Assembly: GCA_026392535.1 (NCBI GenBank)
Contig: JAPLBX010000110.1
Coordinates: 2,967-17,217 of the forward strand
DNA: 14,251 nucleotides
Reading direction: 5' to 3'
From: Actinomycetota bacterium
GTDB taxonomy: Bacteria > Actinomycetota > Actinomycetes > S36-B12 > UBA5976
In this document: piece by piece, positions 1 through 6,174 of the stretch
How positions within the stretch are numbered: the first letter of the stretch is position 1
Layout of the letters: each line of letters starts with the position of its first letter
Made by a program: the position numbers and the translations under genes
Notes under the pieces: model-generated
Told to the model about the DNA's origin: nothing
Database searches by the model: none
The model's input: only the letters and a program-made list of their open reading frames with translations

Positions 1-1139
1 CGTAACTGACCTTTGCCTCGTTGAATTTCTGAATCTGAAATGCCATGCTTTAAAAGGTCGCTCAATGTGGTTTCGATTACTTCAACAGCTTGACCCATTT
101 TTTTAGGAGTTGAACCAGTGTAGATTCCAAAATAACCAGTATCTGCAAAACTATTTAGAAATGAGTAAACCGTGTAGGCAAGGCCACGTTTTTCACGTAC
201 CTCTTGGAACAATCGCGATGACATTCCACTACCAAGTACTGAGTTCATTACTCCGACTGCATATCGTCGCGAATCAGCCCGTGCGAATGCTGGGACTCCC
301 CAGACCAAGTGAGCTTGCTCGGTATCTCGAGTTACTAACTTGATTTGAGTTTGCGGGGTAAAACTCTTTCGCGACTTGCGGCGTTCGCTTGGAAGTGTAT
401 TGCCGACTAACTTAGGTTTAAAACCTTTTTTAACTGCTGCTACAACTTCCGCATGGTCGATTGCGCCAGCAACTGAAATCACTAAATGATTTGGCTTGTA
501 GTGGCTCTTGTAAAACTTCCAGACGCTGTCACGTTGCGCAGCTTTAATGGTTTTAACTGTACCAAGAATTGGTCGACCTAAGTCTGAATCGCCAAACAAC
601 GCCTTGTTGAATGCTTCATGGGCGTTATCTGCGTAGTCATCTTCATACTTAGCAATTTCTTCCAAGATAACTTTCTGTTCCTGCTTGAAATCTGCTGGTG
701 TGATAATTGAGTTAGTCAGCATGTCGGAAAGGATTTCAACACCAAGCGCCATGTCTTGATCTAATACCTTTACGTAGTAGCAGGTATATTCCTTGCTTGT
801 AAATGCATTCATCTCCCCACCAACCGAATCAATTGGAGAAGAGATATCTAATGCATTTCGAGTGTGAGTGCCTTTAAAAAGTAAATGCTCTAAGAAATGA
901 GCAGAGCCGGCCATCTCAGGTGTTTCATCGCGCGAACCAACCCCAGCCCACATGCCGATTGCGACTGAGCGCACACCAGGAATGTATTCAGTAATTACGC
1001 GCAAACCACCTGGCAAAACTGTGCGTTTAACTACCGAGCCATCATCGTTTTTTTGCAGGACTTTGGTCGAACCAATTGTCTGCAAACGCGCAGAAGGCAG
1101 GGGTGAATCCCCTGCCTTCTTACGCTTATTTGAACTCAT
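1..1139 (-). CDS. M16 family zinc metallopeptidase (PepR/MPP-like), 3' end cut off by window
   Basis: This is a processing-type zinc protease of the pitrilysin/M16 family, probably cytoplasmic, with about 379 residues visible and the C-terminus missing beyond the left edge (the family usually has 420-450). The inverted zinc motif HxxEH is seen as H81-F-L-E84-H85, and the third metal ligand is E161 in the LEEIAKYEDD stretch, 77 residues after E84 as in mitochondrial processing peptidase. The C-terminal half has the family signature FQEVREKRGLAYTVYS. The ATG (1139-1137) shares one base with the pnp stop (TAATG) and no good Shine-Dalgarno is seen, so translation is probably coupled to pnp. Mycobacterium also has an M16 peptidase gene (pepR) directly after pnp. 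The natural substrate is unknown. Confidence 0.93.
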   Translation of the reverse strand, partial: MSSNKRKKAGDSPLPSARLQTIGSTKVLQKNDDGSVVKRTVLPGGLRVITEYIPGVRSVAIGMWAGVGSRDETPEMAGSAHFLEHLLFKGTHTRNALDISSPIDSVGGEMNAFTSKEYTCYYVKVLDQDMALGVEILSDMLTNSIITPADFKQEQKVILEEIAKYEDDYADNAHEAFNKALFGDSDLGRPILGTVKTIKAAQRDSVWKFYKSHYKPNHLVISVAGAIDHAEVVAAVKKGFKPKLVGNTLPSERRKSRKSFTPQTQIKLVTRDTEQAHLVWGVPAFARADSRRYAVGVMNSVLGSGMSSRLFQEVREKRGLAYTVYSFLNSFADTGYFGIYTGSTPKKMGQAVEVIETTLSDLLKHGISDSEIQRGKGQL

Positions 1140-3349
1140 TATTCAGAATCGGCTTTTTCTGCTTTGTCGCCATCTTCATCAACAACTGCAAGTGACAACT
1201 TGCCACGTTGATCGATTTCTGCGATTTCAACATAGATTTTCTGGCCAATGCTGACAACTTCATCCACATTTTCAACGCGCTTGCCACCAGCAAGTTTGCG
1301 AAGTTGGGTGATGTGCAACAAACCATCTTTTCCAGGAAGGAGTGAAATGAAAGCACCGAAAGCTGCAGTCTTAACTACAGTTCCCATGAATCTTTCACCA
1401 ACTTCTGGCATGGTTGGATTTGCAATTGCATTAACTGCTTGGCGTGCTGCTTCAGCAGAAGCACCATCGCTTGCACCAATGTAGACAGTGCCGTCATCTT
1501 CAATTGAAAGATCTGCACCGGTATCTTCTTGGATCTGATTAATGACTTTACCCTTTGGCCCAATCACTTCACCGATCTTGTCAACTGGAATCTTCACAGA
1601 GATGATTCGTGGAGCATATGGAGACATTTCATCTGGTGCATCAATTGCTTGTGCCATAACATCAAGAATCGTCAATCGAGCATCACGAGCTTGAGTTAGC
1701 GCACCTGCAAGAACTGAAGCAGGAATGCCATCAAGTTTGGTGTCCAACTGCAATGCAGTTACGAATTCTCTTGTGCCAGCAACTTTGAAGTCCATGTCGC
1801 CGAATGCATCTTCTGCGCCAAGGATGTCGGTGATTGCAACGTATTCACGCTTGCCATCAACATCATCTGAAATCAGACCCATTGCAATACCAGCAACCGG
1901 AGCCTTCAAAGGCACGCCAGCGTTAAGTAGTGACATGGTTGATGCACAAACTGAACCCATTGAAGTTGAGCCATTTGAACCAAGTGCTTCAGAAACCTGA
2001 CGAATTGCGTAAGGGAATTCTTCACGTGATGGCAAAACTGGAACAAGAGCACGTTCGGCCAATGCACCGTGGCCAAGTTCGCGACGCTTTGGAGTACCAA
2101 CTCGACCAGTTTCACCAGTTGAGTAAGGCGGGAAGTTGTAGTTGTGCATATAACGCTTTGAGGTTTCAGGCGACAAAGTGTCTAACTGCATTTCCATCTT
2201 CAACATGTTCAAAGTGGTAACACCCATGATTTGGGTTTCGCCACGTTCAAACAAAGCTGAACCATGTGTGCGAGGAATAACCGCAACTTCAGCTGACAAC
2301 TGACGAATGTCAGAGATTCCACGACCATCAATGCGGACTTTGTCACGCAAAACTCTTTGACGGACGACTTTCTTTGTCACACTTCGCAGAGCAGCTGCAA
2401 TTTCTTTTTCGCGGCCATCGAATTGTCTAGCCAATTGGCCGACAACATCTTCTTGAATACGATCTAGTTCAGATTCACGTTCAGCTTTTGAAACAATTTT
2501 CATTGCCTTCAAGATTGCATCATTAGCAATCTTTTCAACAGCTTTGTATGCATCTTCTTGGTAATCCAAGAACACTGGGTATTCTTGAGTTTCGCGAGCA
2601 GCTTGTGCAGCTAGTTTTGCCTGTGCTTCACAAATAATCTTGATAAAGCCCTTAGCGGCTTCTAGACCTTCGGCAACTACTTCTTCAGTTGGCGCTTTTG
2701 CGCCATCTTTAACCAAACGTAGAGTTGAGCTAGTTGCTTCGGCTTCCACCATCATGATTGCAACATCTTTGTCAATAATGCGGCCAGCTACAACCATGTC
2801 GAAGACTGCGTCTTCAAGTTGTGCATGTTCAGGGAAAGCGACCCATTGGCCCTTAATCAAAGCAACGCGAACGCCACCGATTGGACCAGAGAATGGCAAT
2901 CCTGCTAATTGTGTTGACATAGAAGCCGCATTGATTGCAATTACGTCATACAAGTGCTGTGGATTCAACGAAAGAACGGTGACAACAACTTGAATTTCGT
3001 TTCGCAATCCTTTAACGAATGCTGGACGAAGTGGTCGGTCGATTAGACGGCAAGTAAGAATTGCATCTTCGGTTGGACGGCCTTCGCGACGGAAGAACGA
3101 ACCTGGGATACGGCCAGCTGCGTACATTCTTTCTTCAACATCCACGGTAAGTGGGAAGAAGTCGAATTGATCTTTTGGTGATTTAGATGCAGTTGTTGCT
3201 GAAAGCAACATTGTCTGATCATCAAAATAGACAACTGCTGAACCTGTTGCTTGACGTGCAAGACGACCGGTTTCGAAACGGATACGACGAACGCCAAATG
3301 CGCCGTTGTCGATCACTGCTTCTGAGGTAAAAACTTCGGGACCCGTCAT
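1139..3349 (-). CDS. pnp: Polyribonucleotide nucleotidyltransferase (PNPase)
   Basis: Phosphorolytic 3'-to-5' exoribonuclease that also adds 3' tails, a trimer active in mRNA decay; the actinobacterial enzyme is also known as GpsI. The protein is 736 residues, a normal length. Domains in order: RNase PH 1 (about 10-145), helical domain (about 240-320), RNase PH 2 (about 330-560) with catalytic D514, D520 and K522 in GDMDFK, a KH domain with G597PKG600, and an S1 domain (about 650-722, GTVVKTAAFGAF). The ATG at 3349-3347 is preceded by AAAGGAGG with a 5-base gap, the strongest ribosome-binding site in the window. The frame stays open for 38 more codons upstream, but that stretch has no homology I recognise and lies in a structured leader, so I reject the longer form. 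The leader probably mediates autoregulation. Confidence 0.97.
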   Translation of the reverse strand: MTGPEVFTSEAVIDNGAFGVRRIRFETGRLARQATGSAVVYFDDQTMLLSATTASKSPKDQFDFFPLTVDVEERMYAAGRIPGSFFRREGRPTEDAILTCRLIDRPLRPAFVKGLRNEIQVVVTVLSLNPQHLYDVIAINAASMSTQLAGLPFSGPIGGVRVALIKGQWVAFPEHAQLEDAVFDMVVAGRIIDKDVAIMMVEAEATSSTLRLVKDGAKAPTEEVVAEGLEAAKGFIKIICEAQAKLAAQAARETQEYPVFLDYQEDAYKAVEKIANDAILKAMKIVSKAERESELDRIQEDVVGQLARQFDGREKEIAAALRSVTKKVVRQRVLRDKVRIDGRGISDIRQLSAEVAVIPRTHGSALFERGETQIMGVTTLNMLKMEMQLDTLSPETSKRYMHNYNFPPYSTGETGRVGTPKRRELGHGALAERALVPVLPSREEFPYAIRQVSEALGSNGSTSMGSVCASTMSLLNAGVPLKAPVAGIAMGLISDDVDGKREYVAITDILGAEDAFGDMDFKVAGTREFVTALQLDTKLDGIPASVLAGALTQARDARLTILDVMAQAIDAPDEMSPYAPRIISVKIPVDKIGEVIGPKGKVINQIQEDTGADLSIEDDGTVYIGASDGASAEAARQAVNAIANPTMPEVGERFMGTVVKTAAFGAFISLLPGKDGLLHITQLRKLAGGKRVENVDEVVSIGQKIYVEIAEIDQRGKLSLAVVDEDGDKAEKADSE

Positions 3350-3355
3350 GGGTTC

Positions 3356-3377
3356 CCTCCTTTGTAATGATAGGAGG
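3356..3377 (-). promoter_or_regulatory. Candidate hairpin hiding the pnp Shine-Dalgarno
   Basis: In the transcript CCTCCT (3377-3372) is exactly complementary to AGGAGG (3361-3356), the pnp ribosome-binding site, with a ten-base loop. The hairpin shares bases with the 3' arms of P1 (CATTACAAA is mostly in its loop) and P3 (GGGCCTC). It therefore cannot form while P1 and P3 are fully paired, which gives two mutually exclusive states. The pairing is seen; the switching is inferred. Confidence 0.5.
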
Positions 3378-3486
3378 CCCAGGTGTCCGTTGAGATCGAA
3401 TCGTCGATCGAAGCACGCGAAGTTATTTCGAATGCCACTACCGAGGACCGACCCAAAAGGCACATCTAGGCCTCATTGCGGTGATT

Positions 3487-3492
3487 TCTATA
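3487..3492 (-). promoter_or_regulatory. Possible -10 box of an internal pnp promoter
   Basis: In the AT-rich part of the rpsO-pnp spacer the minus strand reads TATAGA, a reasonable -10 hexamer, but no good -35 box lies 16-18 bases upstream. E. coli pnp has its own promoter after rpsO, so one is plausible here. A transcript from it would lack the 5' arm of P1 and hairpin P2 but keep P3. Weak evidence. Confidence 0.25.
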
Positions 3493-3505
3493 TTTAATTT
3501 TGGTA

Positions 3506-3531
3506 GCCATCCACCCTCGCGGGTGGATGGC
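3506..3531 (-). terminator. 11-bp hairpin after rpsO (P2; attenuator or processing hairpin)
   Basis: A perfect 11-bp inverted repeat with a four-base loop (gccatccaccc - tcgc - gggtggatggc on the plus strand) begins 10 bases past the rpsO stop. It is strong and GC-rich, but the transcript continues TACCAAAATTAAA rather than into a U-run, so it is not a canonical intrinsic terminator. It more probably protects the rpsO 3' end, acts as a partial terminator, or forms part of an RNase III site, as described for the equivalent spacer in E. coli and Streptomyces. Confidence 0.6.
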
Positions 3532-3540
3532 CATTACAAA

Positions 3541-3801
3541 CTATCGACGGATACCAAGACGTTCAATAAGAACGCGGTAACGGTTGATGTCAATCTTTTG
3601 CAGGTATTGCAAAAGACGACGACGGCGACCAACTAGCAGAAGCAATCCGCGACGGCTGTGGTGATCGTGTTTGTGAGTCTTGAGGTGTCCAGTTAGGTGA
3701 TTGATACGTGCGGTAAGAATCGCAACCTGAACTTCTGGGCTGCCTGTGTCACCATCGGTGCGCGCATAATCAGCCATTAATTGTTTTTTGTCATCAGACA
3801 T
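3541..3801 (-). CDS. rpsO: 30S ribosomal protein S15
   Basis: Primary 16S rRNA-binding protein of the central domain that also contributes an intersubunit bridge. The 86 residues fit the family (about 89), with signature segments DTGSPEVQVAILTARINHLT, HKHDHHSRRGLL and the basic VGRRRRLLQYL near the C-terminus. The ATG at 3801-3799 is chosen because family proteins start about 17 residues before DTGSPE. A moderate AGAGA lies upstream. The frame continues to another ATG at 3864, but that 21-residue extension is unlike any S15 and falls in the leader. The gene stands between two longer spacers and may have its own promoter and S15 feedback control. It ends ten bases before a strong hairpin. Confidence 0.95.
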   Translation of the reverse strand: MSDDKKQLMADYARTDGDTGSPEVQVAILTARINHLTGHLKTHKHDHHSRRGLLLLVGRRRRLLQYLQKIDINRYRVLIERLGIRR

Positions 3802-3929
3802 TGTTTTATCTCTCGCGAACGCGGGTAAATTGTCACGAATGGCTAAGGCGTTCGACTCGCTCATCGTCTTGCTAATTGCTAGCAGGCAAAGGTTACTCTC
3901 AATGTGAGTGTGAGCCCAAATCGAAAAAC
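3802..3929 (-). promoter_or_regulatory. rpsO upstream region with hairpins (possible promoter and S15 feedback leader)
   Basis: A spacer of 128 bases separates ribF from rpsO. In the transcript I see ACACTCA/TGAGAGT (one mismatch) around a three-base loop, at 3909-3893 and just after ribF; TGCTA-GCAAT-TAGCA (3884-3870); and CGAACGC (3854-3848) pairing with GCGTTCG (3822-3816), 14 bases before the rpsO start region. TTGAGA at 3902-3897 could be a -35 box, but no convincing -10 box lies at the right distance. Several bacteria regulate rpsO through S15 binding to its own leader, with very different leader folds, so the proximal hairpin is a candidate. No known S15 motif was recognised. Confidence 0.3.
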
Positions 3930-4811
3930 CTACAGATTCAGGGCAATTCGGGCGTGCGAGACGTCTTCATGCATGGCTGCAATCAGCTCATCTAAACTGC
4001 CAAAAGCCAACATTGGTCGGATTTTGCTCACAAAATCAACTGCCACAGTTGCGCCATAGAGGTCTAGGCCGGTTTGATCGATTGCAAAAGCTTCAACAAC
4101 TGGCTCAAGCACGTCGTTAAATGTTGGGTTTGTGCCGACAGAAATTGCCGCTGGATAGGTCTGGTGAGTCTCCAAATTGGTTAGCCAGCCTGAATAAACG
4201 CCACTGGCCGGGATCGCTTGTGGGACTTGTGCAATCACATTTGCAGTTGGAAAGCCCAACTCCCTACCCCGCTGTTTACCAACCTGCACGATTCCTTCAT
4301 AGCGAAATTTTCGTGAAAGCAATTTGTTGGCACTTTCAATTTCACCACTTGAAATTAATTCACGAATTCGAGTTGAAGATACCCGTTCACCAGATTCACT
4401 TATTTGATCAACTTCGGTAACTTCGATACCTGCTTCGCGAAGAGTCGTGGCGTTGCCAGCGGCTCCTTTACCAAATCTAAATCCTTTTCCAACTACTACA
4501 TGCACAGCTTTAAGATCTTTCAACAGTAAATCATTGACAAAATCTTCAGGAGTTTGACTTGCCCGTACTGAATCGAATTCACAAACATGAACTGAATCAA
4601 TTCCTAAGTTCTTTAATAATTCAATACGTCGCTCCAACTTGGAAAGAGCGTCAATTTTCATCCCTCTAATAACACTCATTGGATGCGGACTGAAAGTCAA
4701 TGCAATCGATTGCAAATTATTTTCTTTGGCAATTTTGATGGTTTCTCGAACTAAGGCCTGGTGACCATTGTGGACACCATCAAAAACACCAATTGTGACA
4801 ACTGCATTCAT
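3930..4811 (-). CDS. ribF: Bifunctional riboflavin kinase / FMN adenylyltransferase (FAD synthetase)
   Basis: Converts riboflavin to FMN with ATP and then FMN to FAD, a cytosolic step supplying flavin cofactors. The 293-residue protein has the nucleotidyltransferase half first: GVFDGVHNGH (residues 8-17, holding the HxGH-type motif H14-N-G-H17) and SSTRIR (145-150). The riboflavin kinase half follows with GFPTAN (186-191, Mg-ATP site) and GTNPTF (226-231). The start is tight: the protein begins MNAVVTIGVFDG and lacks the 12-15 residues that many homologues carry before this strand. It cannot be longer, because the in-frame codon four positions upstream is the truB stop TAG. No clear Shine-Dalgarno is seen, so coupling to truB termination is likely. 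Confidence 0.96.
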   Translation of the reverse strand: MNAVVTIGVFDGVHNGHQALVRETIKIAKENNLQSIALTFSPHPMSVIRGMKIDALSKLERRIELLKNLGIDSVHVCEFDSVRASQTPEDFVNDLLLKDLKAVHVVVGKGFRFGKGAAGNATTLREAGIEVTEVDQISESGERVSSTRIRELISSGEIESANKLLSRKFRYEGIVQVGKQRGRELGFPTANVIAQVPQAIPASGVYSGWLTNLETHQTYPAAISVGTNPTFNDVLEPVVEAFAIDQTGLDLYGATVAVDFVSKIRPMLAFGSLDELIAAMHEDVSHARIALNL

Positions 4812-4820
4812 ACGAAAACT

Positions 4821-5720
4821 CTAGTCCCCGAGCTCAGACGTTAAAACTGCCCGATATGAAAGTTCAGGAGATTCATTCTTTTCAACAATTGCCATGATTC
4901 GGGAATCAAAGGCAATGGCTGAAACGCCTTTTTCATCAACCAGATCGCTTGGTAATGGCTTGCCAAATGTAATTTCTAGTGCAACTTCCCGGCTTACTTG
5001 GGTGAAAGGTAATACCCTCGTGGTCGCAGTAAACATATCTATCAAGTGAAAATCTATCAATTGAAAATCACTGTCTAAAGAATCCGCAATCGATATAGCA
5101 AAAGGCGCAACTAAGGTTCTACGAAGTGCAGTCAGATGACCACCAACCGCCAACATTTCGCCGGCATCACGGGCAATAGAACGAATATAGGTTCCAGCAG
5201 AGCACTTGACTCGAATTCTCACGTCAACGAAAGCATCAAGTCGAGAAATATCAATAATTTCGCATTCAAATATCTCAACATCTTTTGGCTTTAACTCAAA
5301 CTCAACGCCTTCGCGCACTAGCGCATGTGCTCGCTTGCCGTCGACTTTTTTTGCAGATACTTTCGATGGGACCTGGGAAATCTTTCCGGTAAATTTGCTA
5401 AATACAGAAACTATCGTTTCATCATCGATGTGAGATGCATCTGTGGTGGTAACAACTTCGCCATCAGCATCGTCAGAGACTGTGCTTTGCCCCAGTCGAA
5501 CAGTTGCTTCGTACTCTTTAATGCCAGCAACAACAAAATCCAGCAAGCGAGTGGCTTGATTCACGCCAATAACTAGCACACCCGATGCCATTGGATCGAG
5601 GGTTCCCGCGTGACCAACTTTGCGCGTGCCAAGTTTCTTACGAACAGCAGCCACAACATCGTGTGATGTGATTCCTTGCGGCTTATCAATCACGATTATT
5701 CCGCTATCGCTAAAAGACAT
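4821..5720 (-). CDS. truB: tRNA pseudouridine(55) synthase
   Basis: Isomerises U55 to pseudouridine in the T-loop of tRNAs. The 299-residue protein carries the family N-terminus IVIDKPQGITSHDVV (9-23) and the catalytic block GHAGTLDP with the nucleophile D42. The later segment CSAGTYIRSIARDAGEML is the conserved tRNA/uridine-binding region, and a PUA-like C-terminal portion follows. The ATG at 5720-5718 lies two bases after the rbfA stop, and the 3' end is nine bases before ribF. The rbfA-truB-ribF order is conserved in many bacteria. Weak Shine-Dalgarno, as expected for a coupled gene. Confidence 0.96.
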   Translation of the reverse strand: MSFSDSGIIVIDKPQGITSHDVVAAVRKKLGTRKVGHAGTLDPMASGVLVIGVNQATRLLDFVVAGIKEYEATVRLGQSTVSDDADGEVVTTTDASHIDDETIVSVFSKFTGKISQVPSKVSAKKVDGKRAHALVREGVEFELKPKDVEIFECEIIDISRLDAFVDVRIRVKCSAGTYIRSIARDAGEMLAVGGHLTALRRTLVAPFAISIADSLDSDFQLIDFHLIDMFTATTRVLPFTQVSREVALEITFGKPLPSDLVDEKGVSAIAFDSRIMAIVEKNESPELSYRAVLTSELGD

Positions 5721-5722
5721 TT

Positions 5723-6148
5723 TTATTCAGATTCAGGATGCTTGTACGGATCTGCGTCGCCAGCAAATTTTGCACCGACTGCTTGTTCATGCACCTTGGC
5801 GTCATTTGCTGCTGCTGTTTCCAATAATGCATTTATGTGAGCAGCAGATTCCGGTAGTGCATCTGGGATGAAGGTAAGAGAAGGTGTGTGTTTCATACCT
5901 AATCTCTTACCCATTTCAGTTCGAATCACACCTTTTGCAGAATTCAAAGCAATCAAGGTGTTTTCACGAGCATCATCATCGCCAAGCACGGTGAAAAAAA
6001 CTGTTCCTTCGCGCAAATCTGAAGTTAGCCGAGCTGCGGTGAATGTGACAAAGCCAATTCGCGGATCTTTAATCCGCATTTCAACTGTCTCTGCCACAAT
6101 CACCAAAATACGTTCAGCAATTTGTCTAGCCCGAGCAACGTCGGCCAT
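5723..6148 (-). CDS. rbfA: 30S ribosome-binding factor A
   Basis: KH-fold late assembly factor for the 30S subunit that acts on the 5' end and helix 1 region of 16S rRNA and is linked to cold adaptation. The 141-residue protein starts MADVARARQIAERILVIVAE and shows the family core DPRIGFVTFTAARLTSDLR, the ALNSAKGVIRTEMGKRLGMK helix region and LTFIPDALPE. An acidic tail rich in Ala, Asp and Glu follows, a common actinobacterial variation. AAGG stands six bases before the ATG. It lies 26 bases after infB and two before truB, in the usual infB-rbfA-truB order. Confidence 0.95.
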   Translation of the reverse strand: MADVARARQIAERILVIVAETVEMRIKDPRIGFVTFTAARLTSDLREGTVFFTVLGDDDARENTLIALNSAKGVIRTEMGKRLGMKHTPSLTFIPDALPESAAHINALLETAAANDAKVHEQAVGAKFAGDADPYKHPESE

Positions 6149-6174
6149 GTCACACCTTCTTTAGTTATTGGAAG

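Larger units (their letters stand above)
3350..3540 (-). promoter_or_regulatory. Structured rpsO-pnp intergenic leader (candidate RNase III site and PNPase autoregulatory element)
   Basis: This spacer of 191 bases holds several complementary segments, written as minus-strand RNA. P1 pairs TTTGTAATG (3540-3532, right after the rpsO stop) with CATTACAAA (3369-3361, touching the pnp Shine-Dalgarno). P2 is the 11-bp hairpin at 3531-3506, directly next to P1. P3 pairs 3474-3462 (GAGGCCTAGATGT) with 3386-3374 (ACACCTGGGCCTC), 13 positions with one A-C mismatch and one G-U. A 6-bp hairpin at 3409-3394 (GATCGA/TCGATC, loop of 4) lies inside P3. E. coli and Streptomyces have hairpins between rpsO and pnp, and in E. 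coli RNase III plus PNPase act on the leader to repress pnp. The pairings are seen directly; the function is inferred. Confidence 0.55.

Noticed and set aside
3350..3463. N-terminal extension of PNPase by 38 residues
   Set aside because: The extension lies upstream of a strong AAAGGAGG site and of the family-typical start at 3349, resembles no PNPase N-terminus, and overlaps the structured leader.
3802..3864. Longer S15 starting at the ATG at 3864
   Set aside because: S15 proteins start about 17 residues before DTGSPE, which fits the ATG at 3801; the extra 21 residues have no counterpart in the family.
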